A stretch of DNA of 64,000 nt from Lysinibacillus xylanilyticus (GTDB taxonomy: Bacteria; Bacillota; Bacilli; Bacillales_A; Planococcaceae), in NCBI RefSeq assembly GCF_001708185.1, contig NZ_MDDN01000002.1:598857-662856 (forward strand), in the 5' to 3' direction. This document shows positions 17,516 to 26,522 of this stretch, one piece after another. The notes beneath the pieces are model-generated. The model was not told the DNA's origin. It made no database searches and saw nothing but the letters and a program-made list of their open reading frames with translations. Both the position numbers and the translations under genes were made by a program. Every line of letters begins with the position of its first letter. Positions within the stretch are counted from its first letter, which is position 1.

Positions 17516-17612
17516 AATCAATATTGCCTCGGCGTAATTGAAACTGTCGCTTCGTTAGTACTACACTTTCGCGCAGATAATTTACTACAGGACGTGCATA
17601 CTTAGACTGAGT
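17516..17612. repeat. Degenerate fragment of the dispersed structured repeat family
   Basis: Contains pieces recognisable from better copies: AATATTGCCTCGGCGTAATTG (compare 30907-30928 and 60872-60893), TTAGTACTACACTTTCGCGC (compare 63540-63560) and ACAGGACGTG...TTAGACTGAG (compare 31096-31120). Pairing is partly lost, so this is a decayed copy in the ytpQ upstream region. Confidence 0.5.
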
Positions 17613-17700
17613 TCCTCTACTTCTGGAATCTACACCCTCATACAACTCATCAACTATAGAAGTAGACATCTTTTATAGACTAATAAATGCTAAATGAGAG

Positions 17701-17730
17701 AAAACGGCTCACATGTTTGTGAACCGTTCT
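17701..17730 (-). terminator. Terminator after the lipoprotein gene
   Basis: AACGGCTCAC / GTGAACCGTT hairpin with one wobble pair, between the lipoprotein stop (17747) and ytpQ. Confidence 0.65.
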
Positions 17731-17746
17731 GTTCAAAACTATCCAA

Positions 17747-18265
17747 TTACTTAATCTTAACCGAATGAACGATTTTCGTCATCTCATGTAAATTATCTTC
17801 AATATGTTTTCCTTGAGAAATGGTTGTCATTTTTACGCCACCGCTACTGACAATGAGCTCATATTCGTCTTCATTATCAGTTTTTGAAACAGCTGAAAAG
17901 CCGAAAATACCATCCTTTTCATATGTATTTTCTTCAATTATCTTTTTTGAACTATCCTCTTTTAATAAATTGTAATAGAGTTTACTCTCTGCATCTTCGC
18001 GATCATTGATGAAAAGAACATAACTCTTTTTTCCTTTAGTTACCAATATATTGTATGCATCTGAACTATCTTCAACTTTAAAGTTGGAAGGTAAGTATAA
18101 TTCTACATCCCCAATACTATCTGTATGCTTCTCTGGCTCTCCGGCAAAGACAGTTTCTGTTGTTTGAAGTCCATTTTTAATTTGTTCATCAACAGATTGA
18201 TTACAGCCAGTAAGTCCCAACAGTAAAAGCATTAAGCCTACCGCTCGTAGCCATGTATGAGACAT
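17747..18265 (-). CDS. Secreted lipoprotein of unknown function
   Basis: 172 residues with a clear lipoprotein signal peptide: a short basic start, hydrophobic LRAVGLMLLLLGLTGC and lipobox LTGC with the lipidated cysteine at residue 21, then NQSVDEQ. The mature ~150-residue domain is hydrophilic and predicted to sit on the outer face of the membrane (VELYLPSNFKVEDSSDAYNI, SYVLFINDREDAESKLYYNL). I do not recognise a characterised family. The gene stands alone with its own terminator, and a GGAAG-type ribosome site precedes the ATG. Confidence 0.85.
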   Translation of the reverse strand: MSHTWLRAVGLMLLLLGLTGCNQSVDEQIKNGLQTTETVFAGEPEKHTDSIGDVELYLPSNFKVEDSSDAYNILVTKGKKSYVLFINDREDAESKLYYNLLKEDSSKKIIEENTYEKDGIFGFSAVSKTDNEDEYELIVSSGGVKMTTISQGKHIEDNLHEMTKIVHSVKIK

Positions 18266-18359
18266 ATTTCTCTTCCTTTCATTGCTAACTTTTATTTATT
18301 TTAAAAAAATTTATGTAAAGTTGCAACTTCCCTGTTCCAATATCACTAATCCAAAAACA

Positions 18360-18881
18360 TTACTCATGTGCTAATGTGAATAAATATTGACCAACAAGAA
18401 GCGAGACAATATGCTCAAACATCATCTGACGACTTACTACCCCTTGCGTAAAAATACCTACAGCTCCCGCACCTTGTCGAATATCTCGACGTTGTGTATA
18501 TAGCTCCATCACTGGCCCAAGTTCCTTCCCAGCTCTTATTTCCTGGGCAATTTCTTCTGGTAATATAATTTGTGCGCCAGCAGCTGTATAAGTTGTGCCA
18601 TTTGTTACTGTAAGAGCTCCCCAGTTACATACGTACATAACACCATCAATTTCCGTTACTCCACCCTCTAGTCCAAACGATAATTGAGCACCCGTCTCAT
18701 TCATTGCATTTTTTGAACGGTTTATGGCCCCCATTCGTGTTTCTTCATGAGTCATCGGTTGATCAGATACTTGTGAAGCAGCCTTAACATAGGTAAAAAT
18801 CGGTTTATCAAAATATTTTCTAGCTATAACTTCAACTGCCTCTGTTTTTGCTTTGTTTGTTGTCCCAATAGCTATCTTCAT
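18360..18881 (-). CDS. DUF84 / YjjX-family inosine-xanthosine triphosphatase
   Basis: 173 residues of the ITPase-like DUF84 family, which hydrolyses non-canonical purine nucleotides (ITP/XTP) and so protects nucleic acids. The N-terminal nucleotide-binding segment MKIAIGTTNKAKTEAV resembles the family signature; SFGLEGGVTEIDGVMYV and the C-terminal RRDIRQGAGAVGIFTQGVVSR are also typical. Cytoplasmic, no signal. It lies upstream of the lipoprotein gene and downstream of ytoP, with about 90 bp on either side, so probably transcribed separately. Substrate range is inferred from the family. Confidence 0.82.
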   Translation of the reverse strand: MKIAIGTTNKAKTEAVEVIARKYFDKPIFTYVKAASQVSDQPMTHEETRMGAINRSKNAMNETGAQLSFGLEGGVTEIDGVMYVCNWGALTVTNGTTYTAAGAQIILPEEIAQEIRAGKELGPVMELYTQRRDIRQGAGAVGIFTQGVVSRQMMFEHIVSLLVGQYLFTLAHE

Positions 18882-18908
18882 TTTTCCAATCCCTCTTTCT
18901 TTTCATAG

Positions 18909-18930
18909 AAAAAGATGCCCTAAAGGCACC
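18909..18930 (-). terminator. Short terminator after ytoP
   Basis: GATGCC / GGCACC six-pair hairpin with loop CTAAA; the minus strand continues into TTTTTC. Confidence 0.55.
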
Positions 18931-18946
18931 TCCGGCGGATGTTACT

Positions 18947-20023
18947 TTACACATTAGCGCGAATCGTCTCTAATGTCGAACGATCTGCTTTTTTCACTAG
19001 TTCCACAATTAAAGCTTTTGCAGCTGCATAGTCATCAATATGAATAATTGATGCAGCTGTATGAATATAGCGTGAGCAAATACCGATTACCGCACTTGGC
19101 ACACCATCATTTGCTGTGTGTACACGCCCTGCATCAGTTCCACCTTGTGATACAAAATATTGATAAGGTATATGATTTGTTTCAGCCGTATCTAAAATGA
19201 ACTCACGCATGCCTCGATGTGTGACCATTGTACGGTCCAAAATACGCAATAAAGCACCTTTTCCAAGTTGACCAAATTGATTTTTTTCTCCTGACATATC
19301 ATTTGCAGGTGAAGCATCTAGAGCAAAAAACAAATCTGGTTTAATCATATTTGCGGATACTTGAGCACCACGTAGACCAACTTCTTCCATTACATTCGCG
19401 CCTGAATATAAATGTGAGGCTAGCTTTTCATCCTTTACTTCTTTCATCAATTCAATTGCCAATCCACAGCCATAGCGGTTATCCCAAGCTTTCGCCATAA
19501 TTTTCTTCGGATTAGCCATCGGTGTAAATGGACAGACAGGGATAATTGATTGACCCGGACGAACGCCAAGTGCAATAGCATCCTCTTTATTATCTGCACC
19601 AACATCTATTAGCATATTTTTAATATCCATCGGTTTAGAACGTTCAGCATCTGTTAGTAAATGTGGAGGTATTGATGAAATCACACCAGGAATCGCACCA
19701 TTTTTAGTAAATACTTCAACACGTTGCGCTAGCATAACCTGATTCCACCAGCCACCTAATGTTTGAAAGCGGAGCATCCCGTTGTCGGTAATAGAAGTAA
19801 CCATAAATGCCACTTCATCCATATGACCTGCAACCAATATTTTTGGTGCATCAGCAACATCACTGTGCTTTACACCGAAAATCCCACCTAAATTATCCTG
19901 AACGATTTCATCCGAGTACTTTTCCAACTCAGAACGCATGAACGCACGTACAGCATGTTCATTACCCGGAGCGCCTGGTAATTCCGTTAACGTTTTAAAT
20001 AATTGTAATGTTTCCTCATTCAT
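18947..20023 (-). CDS. ytoP: M42-family glutamyl/aminopeptidase YtoP
   Basis: Dinuclear metal aminopeptidase of family M42, cytoplasmic. The ATG at 20023 ([10 protein letters not shown]) follows GGGGAGAG and gives 358 residues, matching B. subtilis YtoP; the longer frame reads into the neighbouring repeat. Metal and catalytic residues are visible: [11 protein letters not shown] (His), [11 protein letters not shown] (bridging Asp), [12 protein letters not shown] (Glu-Glu), [11 protein letters not shown] (Asp) and [10 protein letters not shown] near the C-terminus (His). It is first in a run of minus-strand genes; the inverted-repeat element at 20075-20179 sits directly upstream. Confidence 0.93.
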   Translation of the reverse strand: MNEETLQLFKTLTELPGAPGNEHAVRAFMRSELEKYSDEIVQDNLGGIFGVKHSDVADAPKILVAGHMDEVAFMVTSITDNGMLRFQTLGGWWNQVMLAQRVEVFTKNGAIPGVISSIPPHLLTDAERSKPMDIKNMLIDVGADNKEDAIALGVRPGQSIIPVCPFTPMANPKKIMAKAWDNRYGCGLAIELMKEVKDEKLASHLYSGANVMEEVGLRGAQVSANMIKPDLFFALDASPANDMSGEKNQFGQLGKGALLRILDRTMVTHRGMREFILDTAETNHIPYQYFVSQGGTDAGRVHTANDGVPSAVIGICSRYIHTAASIIHIDDYAAAKALIVELVKKADRSTLETIRANV

Positions 20024-20074
20024 GATGACTCTCTCCCCACGAAGTAGAATATTCTTCCTTGCTATTGTAACACA

Positions 20075-20179
20075 TTTATCTTCATTCAGTAGAAGACTCC
20101 TACCTCTGAATGTGGTGAGATGAATACGAGTGAGGTTTCTTTTCAGTGGGTATCCAAACACTTACTGAATGAAGATAAA
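20075..20179. repeat. 105-bp element bounded by perfect 16-bp inverted repeats
   Basis: TTTATCTTCATTCAGT at 20075-20090 and its exact reverse complement at 20164-20179. The interior (CTCCTACCTC...GTGGTGAGATGAAT) is related to the segment at 48062-48130 (TTCATCTC.CAC...GAGGTAGGAG). Looks like a small non-autonomous mobile or hairpin element. It abuts the type-2 repeat fragment that follows. Confidence 0.7.
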
Positions 20180-20275
20180 GCCTCTGGCAGATGTCACGGA
20201 TTTTGAAAGGAATGAATTGTGCGTGCACAATTCAAAATCCGGACACAATTACGCCAAGGCGAAATCGATTGCTGA
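20180..20275 (-). repeat. Type-2 structured repeat fragment (minus orientation)
   Basis: Read on the minus strand it runs ...GCGTAATTGTGTCCGG..., stem GGATTTTGA/TCAAAATCC (20198-20206 with 20232-20240), then GTGACATCTGCCAGAGGCTTT. This matches the order of the 31-kb copy, which has a different but paired stem at the same place. An extra perfect 9-bp hairpin (20214-20222 with 20225-20233) sits inside. The fragment ends exactly where the 20075-20179 element begins. Confidence 0.65.
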
Positions 20276-20377
20276 ATTCAAAATATTGATACATTTCCTA
20301 AAAGCGCTCATGTGTGAACGTGCATTCAATCCGTATGCTATGTTAAAATGAACCTATAGAAAAAGGAGGAAAAAAGC

Positions 20378-20692
20378 ATGAAATTACGTGATTTTTTAAT
20401 TGGTGTTGCAACTGGCCTAGCTGCCGCAGTCATTGTTAAAGAAGCAAGTGAAAAGGTTTCTCCGTATGTACCTGCTGGACAAGTACTCGAAAACATAAAA
20501 AAAGAATTTAAAAAGGATTCGCCGATTGATGGTTCTTGGATTTTTATGAAAACTGACAATTTCACAAACGGCATTATGACAATTCCAGTATACCGTGGAG
20601 GTATCTCACGTATGCATGAGGGCGAAATGCAAACCTTTGAATTCGCTGCTGACGCCCGCTCAGGTGTAGTTGTCGAGCTAACAGAAGTGTAA
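20378..20692 (+). CDS. ytzB: YtzB, PepSY-type small membrane-anchored protein
   Basis: 104 residues, the length of B. subtilis YtzB. A hydrophobic N-terminal segment (FLIGVATGLAAAVIV) can anchor it; the remainder is a small PepSY-like alpha/beta domain (VLENIKKEFKKDSPIDGSWIF ... GVVVELTEV). PepSY-type domains are thought to modulate extracellular proteases; no direct function is known for YtzB. It has a strong AAAAGGAGG ribosome site. It lies between ytoP and ytnP as in B. subtilis, but here the D-Asp ligase gene intervenes. Confidence 0.88.
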   Translation: MKLRDFLIGVATGLAAAVIVKEASEKVSPYVPAGQVLENIKKEFKKDSPIDGSWIFMKTDNFTNGIMTIPVYRGGISRMHEGEMQTFEFAADARSGVVVELTEV

Positions 20693-20735
20693 CCTTACTC
20701 TGCAATACGCGATCAAAAATTATAGAACCCTACGA

Positions 20736-20769
20736 AAGAAGCCATCTCAGCTATTTGAGATGGCTTCTT
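20736..20769. terminator. Bidirectional terminator between ytzB and the ligase gene
   Basis: Perfect 14-bp stem (AAGAAGCCATCTCA / TGAGATGGCTTCTT) with loop GCTATT, between two convergent genes. Confidence 0.85.
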
Positions 20770-20773
20770 TGTT

Positions 20774-22000
20774 TTACTCAGACAATCCTTTATTGTTGAA
20801 GTATTTTTTATATTTTCGATAATAATTTAAATTATTTAACGTTAGCTTCACCCAACGCTTTGCATTCATATCTTGATTATAGTAAAGAGAGTTTGTATAT
20901 TTCCCTTCACGAATTAATTTTTTCGCTTCTAATTTAAGCTTTTCATTTGAGGCATATTTGAATAATACGCCCTTAGGAATGATCATCCATAAGTGCTTAT
21001 CTTGAACATACGTTACATCCTGTTCAATATTTAACATATGGTCATCAGCTACATACTTCATTAAATTATGACCACTTGCTGTTACATAATAGCTTGAGCG
21101 ACCATTACGTAGGTTAATTTCAAACAACTTATACTGTTTGTCTCGCATATCGTATTTCATATCAAAGTTAGCAAAACCTGTGTAACCGATATCTTCTAAA
21201 AAGGAACGTACTTGATCCAATAATTCTTTATCGTATGTTGTCACGATCGCTGCATAACTACCAATACCCTCAGGTGAATGCTCTTCTAAGATTGGGTTTC
21301 CTAGACACATTAGCTTCACTTTGCCGTCTTTCCCGACATAGGCATTTAATACACGCATATATGAATCATCACCTGGGATGAATTCTTGAATAATCATTGT
21401 ATCCTGATAGGTTGAGCTATAGATTGCTTTTAAAATGGCTGTTTTTTCAGCTTCATCATGTGCAACGAATACTTTTTTCTTACCTGGGAATTTACATGCC
21501 CAGTATTCCACTGAGTTCGATGCCTTTAAAATAATTGGATAATCGAACGGTGGTGTAAAGTTTTCGTAATTATCAGCTGTCACTGTCGTCGTACCTGGAT
21601 ACTTAAAATTGTACTTATCACACATTTTATAGAAATTTTCTTTTAATAAAATTTCATCCATTAATGATTCATCGATATATGGTACTGTAAAATGCTCCTG
21701 CAATGCCGGCTTATTTTTGATAATAAGTTTTGCATAGTCATCACCACAAGCTAACAACAGTAGTTTTTTATTTGAATATTTTTTCGCGACTTCTGCAAGT
21801 GCAGGTGCAAACACATCCTGTTCATTTAAGCGATCAATTGCTTGAAAATTTATAATGTGGCTGTCTTGTGTTGCCGTTAAATGTGAACGCCCTAATACAA
21901 GTGGTTTAATACCATATGCCTCGTAAAATGCACGTGCCATACCATATGCATTCATATCTGATCCTAGTAATACTGGTAAAAATGGTTGTTCAGTTGTCAT
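20774..22000 (-). CDS. ATP-grasp D-aspartate ligase (Asl-type), probable peptidoglycan cross-bridge enzyme
   Basis: 408-residue ATP-grasp protein. The whole sequence follows the Enterococcus faecium Aslfm / Lactococcus D-aspartate ligase pattern: LPVLLGSDMNAYGMARAFYEAYG at the start, LLLLACGDDYAKLI near residue 80, IILKASNSVEYW near 155, IIQEFIPGDDSYMRVLNAYV near 200-220, IGYTGFANFDMKYD and LFEINLRNGRSSYYV (metal/ATP site) near 275-300. Those enzymes attach the beta-carboxyl of D-Asp to the lysine side chain of UDP-MurNAc-pentapeptide. L. sphaericus peptidoglycan is of the L-Lys-D-Asp type, so this gene is a strong candidate for making that bridge. It is not in a wall cluster; it is inserted between ytzB and ytnP. 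Confidence 0.85.
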   Translation of the reverse strand: MTTEQPFLPVLLGSDMNAYGMARAFYEAYGIKPLVLGRSHLTATQDSHIINFQAIDRLNEQDVFAPALAEVAKKYSNKKLLLLACGDDYAKLIIKNKPALQEHFTVPYIDESLMDEILLKENFYKMCDKYNFKYPGTTTVTADNYENFTPPFDYPIILKASNSVEYWACKFPGKKKVFVAHDEAEKTAILKAIYSSTYQDTMIIQEFIPGDDSYMRVLNAYVGKDGKVKLMCLGNPILEEHSPEGIGSYAAIVTTYDKELLDQVRSFLEDIGYTGFANFDMKYDMRDKQYKLFEINLRNGRSSYYVTASGHNLMKYVADDHMLNIEQDVTYVQDKHLWMIIPKGVLFKYASNEKLKLEAKKLIREGKYTNSLYYNQDMNAKRWVKLTLNNLNYYRKYKKYFNNKGLSE

Positions 22001-22111
22001 GTAATTTCAACTCTCTTTTGTGTTTTAGTATAGCTTTTAGTGTATCATATTTTACAAAATGTTCACGAAAAAAAGTGTCAAAAAAATGGGGTATAGACAA
22101 TTAAGCATATC

Positions 22112-22595
22112 TTCATAACGTTAAGTTGATTTCTGTTCCTACTATACAACTACAATAATTTATATCACATAGCTTACGTTTACATAAAACAATAAGTGAA
22201 GTTCCGTTTTATCACTATAAATTAGAGTGACATACCAGAGATACATACTACGTGAAGCGTTTGATTGGAGTGGAGACTGGGCGACTCCTCGGGGATTAGC
22301 GATAAAGGAACAAAGGTTAAAAGCATCACGTCCTGTGATAACGCCTTTGTGACCAACATCCTTTTGGTCCAAGCGGCTCATCGGACGCCCCCAGGAAGCT
22401 TTGCTCTGTGCGAAAGTGCAACGACAGCAACATTGTTTTTTCTGTGCGAAAGTGCAACGACAGCAACATTGTTTTTTCTGTGCGAAAGCGTAGCGACAGC
22501 AACATTGTTTTTTCTGTGCGAAAGTGCAACGACAGCAACAACAAAGCGCCCAGTCGAAACGGAAATCAAACCCTATTTTGCCAAAGAGCGATACT
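22112..22595. repeat. Structured repeat, type 1, copy at 22.3 kb
   Basis: Fills the gap between the ligase gene and ytnP. The core runs from GACTGGGCG (22275-22283) to CGCCCAGTC (22547-22555). Inside are a nested hairpin (ACAAAGG 22310-22316 with CCTTTGT 22344-22350; inner ATCAC/GTGAT around loop GTCCT at 22330-22334) and a tandem array of about 3.5 units of 36 bp (22416-22544). An upstream flank from about 22205 is shared with the copy at 63.3 kb. A separate fragment of the family's other flank lies at 22112-22142. Confidence 0.85.
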
Positions 22596-22648
22596 TTATT
22601 TAATTCCCTTAATTTTATTGACACAATAGTTTTCAACACTATGAAAAA

Positions 22649-22676
22649 AACGTGCGAACACAAAGGTTCACACGTT
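22649..22676 (-). terminator. Terminator of ytnP
   Basis: AACGTGCGAAC / GTTCACACGTT hairpin (one internal mismatch) with a T run on the minus strand, 8 bp beyond the ytnP stop. Confidence 0.8.
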
Positions 22677-22683
22677 CTATTAA

Positions 22684-23547
22684 TTAGAATGTAATAACAG
22701 CTTGTCTGCTACGTTCTAGTTTATCTACAATTTCTTTACCTGTTTCATCCCATTTAATCATGCGATAATAGGCATCATGATAAAAGATAAAGCCATAACC
22801 ATTCGCAAGCGCTTCTTTCATAATACGCTCTTTTGCAAAGACACTCGCCATTGGATAATCATCATACGCTAATACCCATAATGGATTTTGATGCGCATGT
22901 GTCGGCATAATATCCGCCATATGCAATAATACTTCGCCGTTTTGTGTTAATTTTATTACGGCATGTCCATCACTATGACCACCAGTATGAATCATTTCAA
23001 TCCCAGGAACTATCTCTAACGTACCTTCATACGTTTCAACTAAATGCTGAACTGGCTCCCAGTTTTCTTTCCAATACGTATTTTTTGAGCGAATATTTGG
23101 CTCACGCATCTCGTCCCACTCAATTTTCGTCACATAGATTTTTGCATTTGGGAATGTTGGTACAAGTACTTCGCCTTCCCATTGCGTTAAACCACCAGCG
23201 TGATCGAAATGTAAATGCGTCATTAACACGACATCAATATCAGCTGTAGTTAATCCTAACTCCTGTAAGCTAGCCGCTAATGTTGATTCTTCAGTAACAC
23301 CAAAGTTACGTAGCTGTTTTTCATTTAATTTGTTAAAGCCAACACCCGTATCAATAATATAGTTTTTACCTTCATATTGAACTAAGATTGGCTCAGTCGG
23401 TAACTCAATTTGATTTTTTTCGTTTACCGGATACTTGCGTGCCCAAAGTGGTTTGGGCACAACTCCAAACATAGCACCGCCATCAAGGCAAGTGACACCC
23501 CCGTTTAGCCATGATAATGACATGTTGTGAAACTGTAACTGATCCAT
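22684..23547 (-). CDS. ytnP: YtnP, metallo-beta-lactamase-fold hydrolase (quorum-quenching lactonase type)
   Basis: 287 residues (B. subtilis YtnP 281). The metal-binding motif HLHFDHAGG near residue 111 and later ligands ([27 protein letters not shown]) are intact. B. subtilis YtnP is a lactonase shown to degrade Streptomyces signalling and interfere with their development; substrate here is inferred. Cytoplasmic, no signal. Start ATG at 23547 with GGGGAG upstream. It is followed 11 bp upstream on the same strand by trmB, so trmB-ytnP is a likely operon, as in B. subtilis. Confidence 0.9.
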   Translation of the reverse strand: MDQLQFHNMSLSWLNGGVTCLDGGAMFGVVPKPLWARKYPVNEKNQIELPTEPILVQYEGKNYIIDTGVGFNKLNEKQLRNFGVTEESTLAASLQELGLTTADIDVVLMTHLHFDHAGGLTQWEGEVLVPTFPNAKIYVTKIEWDEMREPNIRSKNTYWKENWEPVQHLVETYEGTLEIVPGIEMIHTGGHSDGHAVIKLTQNGEVLLHMADIMPTHAHQNPLWVLAYDDYPMASVFAKERIMKEALANGYGFIFYHDAYYRMIKWDETGKEIVDKLERSRQAVITF

Positions 23548-23558
23548 CCATACTCCCC

Positions 23559-24206
23559 CTATTTAGTAATGAATTGTGATTCTAGACGATAAATCGGCTG
23601 TCCTTTCGCAGAAAATTTCTGCTCATATTCAGTCATCACATTATCCTCAGGCATATTCGCATGTAAGTCGAGTGATACATACTTTAGTAACATACCGTAT
23701 TCAGACATACTAATTAACGAATACTCAAACAAACCACGGTTGTCCGTTTTAAAATGGATTTCCCCATTATCCACTAAAATCGACTCATATAATTTCAAAA
23801 AATCCCCGTGCGTTAAACGTCGCTTAGCATGGCGCGTTTTCGGCCAAGGATCTGAGAAATTCAGATACACACGGTCTACATCATTTTTACCAAAATATTT
23901 ATATAAATCTGCGCCATTTACTTTTAATAATCGTAAATTCGCTGGAGATTTAGCCTCTAAAATTTTTTCCAATGCACAAACGATTACACTGTCATAAAGC
24001 TCAATGCCAATATAATTTATATCTGGATTTTGTAAGGCCATACCCGTGACAAATTGTCCTTTCCCAGTACCTACTTCAATATGTAGTGGGTTGTCATTTC
24101 CGAAAACAGCCTGCCAATTCCCTTTAAAGTCTTCAGGATTCGGGATGATCACCTCTGAATGATTCGTAATCATTTCCTCCGCCCAAGGCTTATTTCTTAA
24201 TCTCAA
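23559..24206 (-). CDS. trmB: tRNA (guanine-N7-)-methyltransferase TrmB
   Basis: Class I SAM-dependent methyltransferase that forms m7G46 in tRNA variable loops. 215 residues. SAM-binding motif [17 protein letters not shown] near residues 40-56, [11 protein letters not shown] near 66, and the family signature [21 protein letters not shown] near 115-135. The start is TTG at 24206 behind GAGGAAAA. It probably forms an operon with ytnP. Confidence 0.95.
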   Translation of the reverse strand: MRLRNKPWAEEMITNHSEVIIPNPEDFKGNWQAVFGNDNPLHIEVGTGKGQFVTGMALQNPDINYIGIELYDSVIVCALEKILEAKSPANLRLLKVNGADLYKYFGKNDVDRVYLNFSDPWPKTRHAKRRLTHGDFLKLYESILVDNGEIHFKTDNRGLFEYSLISMSEYGMLLKYVSLDLHANMPEDNVMTEYEQKFSAKGQPIYRLESQFITK

Positions 24207-24302
24207 TTTTTTTCCTCATTTCTTTCTCGTGAAATTATTGATTTGTTATAGTATAACTTATAACCATCAAATTCGCATGAAATTATTGCGAAATGATATT
24301 TT

Positions 24303-25235
24303 TTAATAGTTCTTTGATATAATCTGCCACGCATCACGTTGGACTGTACAGTGAATTCTCGTACCTTTTCTAATTTCCCCAATATAGTTACCATCTGTAT
24401 GACAATCTACGTCATTTGCATGCACAAAAATATCAAATTGATTGCCTTGCAAAAAAGAAATCTCTTTAAATTTTGTATGTTTTCCAAAAAACACAGTGAC
24501 AAATACCAGTAGTAATTTGAGACGTGAAATACTGTGAACGATTGTTATTTCGATTTGTCCATCATTAGGGATAGAGGAAGGCGAAATTTTCATACCTCCT
24601 CCGAAATAAGGATGATTGCTCATCGCAACAAACCATGCCTGCTGAAATTGCCACTCTTGCTCGTTTGCTTGAATGATTACATCAAAACGTTCAAAGCTAA
24701 ATAGTCCTCTTACAACAGCCACAGCATAGGATAACTTGCCGAACCCAATTTTATTGAGGTAAAACTTTAAACGAGATTTATTAATGTGCTTTGTAACAAA
24801 TGCATCAAAGCCCACACCTGCATTGTTAACAAATATCTCGTGTTGGAGTGCTCCAAGGTGAATAGCTCCGACATCCATCATTTTATCGGCAATCTCCGTC
24901 TGCAAATAGGCTTCGATTTGTTTTACATTTTTAAAAGTAGTAAAGTATCGTGCAAAATCATTCCCAGAGCCAGCACGCACTACACCAATAACTATAAATT
25001 CATTATGTAAAACACCACTCACTACCTCATGTATTGTGCCGTCACCGCCAACTACAACAATTAGTTTTTTTGTACGTGTATCGTCCGCACATTTTTTCGC
25101 AAGTTCCTGTCCATGTCCTTCATATTCTGTAAAAGCAACTTGATAATCAATTGTCAAATGGCGTTGAAGATGGCACCAAACTTTCTTACCTTTTCCATTC
25201 CCAGCTGCTTCATTTACAATAAATAACACTTGCAT
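24303..25235 (-). CDS. Diacylglycerol-kinase-family lipid kinase (YtlR-like)
   Basis: 310 residues of the DagK-like lipid kinase fold. N-terminal VLFIVNEAAGNGKGKKVW contains the N-x-x-(A/S)-G-x-G motif, VVVGGDGTIHEVVSG is the catalytic GGDGT loop near residues 61-75, and VVRAGSGNDFARYF the second nucleotide loop near 85-98. Such enzymes phosphorylate diacylglycerol or other lipids; the substrate cannot be told from sequence. The start ATG lies 3 bp after the stop of the NERD-like gene and uses GAGGATTAA, which also encodes that stop, so the two genes are coupled. Confidence 0.87.
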   Translation of the reverse strand: MQVLFIVNEAAGNGKGKKVWCHLQRHLTIDYQVAFTEYEGHGQELAKKCADDTRTKKLIVVVGGDGTIHEVVSGVLHNEFIVIGVVRAGSGNDFARYFTTFKNVKQIEAYLQTEIADKMMDVGAIHLGALQHEIFVNNAGVGFDAFVTKHINKSRLKFYLNKIGFGKLSYAVAVVRGLFSFERFDVIIQANEQEWQFQQAWFVAMSNHPYFGGGMKISPSSIPNDGQIEITIVHSISRLKLLLVFVTVFFGKHTKFKEISFLQGNQFDIFVHANDVDCHTDGNYIGEIRKGTRIHCTVQRDAWQIISKNY

Positions 25236-25238
25236 TTA

Positions 25239-26240
25239 TTAATCCTCAGCTGGTTGAGAAGATTTCTGCCAAATATCCCGGTTAAAGGATGTTGTTTGTA
25301 CATTGTTTAAAATCGTTTGGGCAGCTCGAATTTGCATATGCTTCATCGGGGAGGACACTTTCTTTAAATGTTCCATCCATTCTCCGTAGTTTCGACGATC
25401 AATAAACTGAATGCCAAAGGATGTACCTGGATAATCGAAGTAGCCATTACGTGTTAAAACAACTTTACGAATTGGCATATCTATATTGTCCTGCTTAAAT
25501 AATTGAGTTAATACAGATTCCATACGATTTAGATTTATCAATGGATTAAGGACTTTTGAATCTTTCGTTCCTACTTTTTTTATCCAGAATCGTTCACTAC
25601 CACCCACATAAACTGCTTGATTTTCCGCATCTAGCACTGTAATGCAAATACATTCTGTTGGTGACATTAGTACGACATCAAGCTCTATGGGTGCTTTTCT
25701 GATTTGTAAAATAGGGTAATAAAAAAGCAGATAATTATCTGGTAATTTTTGCAACAAATCTCGCAACAAGGAATCACGCATAAAACGAGGATCTACATAC
25801 GACTTTTCACGTAGTGTTGAACTTGCCCATTTCATCTGAAAATGGAAAAATTGATCGATAAACATACGCTTTAATTCATGGATAGATTGCGGCGCATAGA
25901 CAATTTTAGGTTCAAATGTTAAAGTCGTTTCTTCTTCTGGTATGCTTTCTTCATCACTCACCAGTTCATTCGTTATTTCTACCTGTTCAACGTCCCCACT
26001 GTCTGCCTTCTGGCGACCCGCAAACCATTTTTTCAATAAAGAAAATCGCTCTTTCTCTTCAAAAGAATCATTTTCAGAATCGTTGTCATGTTGCCACTCA
26101 CTAATTTCTTCTCCTAACTCCCACTGTCGCTTAACACGTTCCCATTGACTATTCTTTAAGCGTACAAATTGTGTTGGATATCTCGCTAAATCAATTTGAT
26201 AGCGTGAGATATAATCTTGTAATTTCACTAATTGTGCCAT
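25239..26240 (-). CDS. NERD-like domain protein, function unknown
   Basis: 333 residues, no signal or membrane helix. The C-terminal two thirds resemble the NERD (nuclease-related) fold: LLFYYPILQIRKAPIELDVVLMSPTECICITVLDAENQAVYVG carries the E-x-D...hydrophobic strand pattern near residues 170-215, followed by a helix-rich end. The usual glutamate-x-lysine (ExK) of active NERD nucleases is not visible, since the strand reads ICITVLD instead. The N-terminal ~110 residues are acidic and low in predicted structure. Translationally linked to the lipid kinase downstream. Moderate confidence in the fold, none in a function. Confidence 0.6.
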   Translation of the reverse strand: MAQLVKLQDYISRYQIDLARYPTQFVRLKNSQWERVKRQWELGEEISEWQHDNDSENDSFEEKERFSLLKKWFAGRQKADSGDVEQVEITNELVSDEESIPEEETTLTFEPKIVYAPQSIHELKRMFIDQFFHFQMKWASSTLREKSYVDPRFMRDSLLRDLLQKLPDNYLLFYYPILQIRKAPIELDVVLMSPTECICITVLDAENQAVYVGGSERFWIKKVGTKDSKVLNPLINLNRMESVLTQLFKQDNIDMPIRKVVLTRNGYFDYPGTSFGIQFIDRRNYGEWMEHLKKVSSPMKHMQIRAAQTILNNVQTTSFNRDIWQKSSQPAED

Positions 26241-26460
26241 TTTAAGGTCACTCCAATCTTACTCGCCCTAATATCTAAACTCCCTGACTACGTTTTTGAG
26301 GGTACTCAAAAACATTATCAATAGCTATTTGCATTCATTACATCGTCATTTGTTCTTTGATTTTAAATATGTAAACTTCAGGCTATGTAGTTAAATCATC
26401 ATCTTATTTATTTTACATGACGTTCCAGAAGAAAACATCCATAATTTGTTCTATAGAAAA

Positions 26461-26510
26461 AGAGAACTACCCTAGTAGCTTGGGATAAAACCAAGTTAAG
26501 GTAGCTCTCT
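26461..26510 (-). terminator. Terminator of dat
   Basis: Long imperfect hairpin AGAGAACTACC.. / ..GGTAGCTCTCT with inner CAAGCT/ACTTGG pairing, just after the dat stop. Confidence 0.65.
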
Positions 26511-26522
26511 TGAAAGCGTAAC

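Noticed and set aside
22160..22663. Open frames with CRYAFAQKK- or LSHRKNN-type repeats, also seen at 37.9, 53.7 and 60.4 kb
   Set aside because: They are translations of the 36-37-bp array units in non-coding structured repeats; different frames and strands are equally open.
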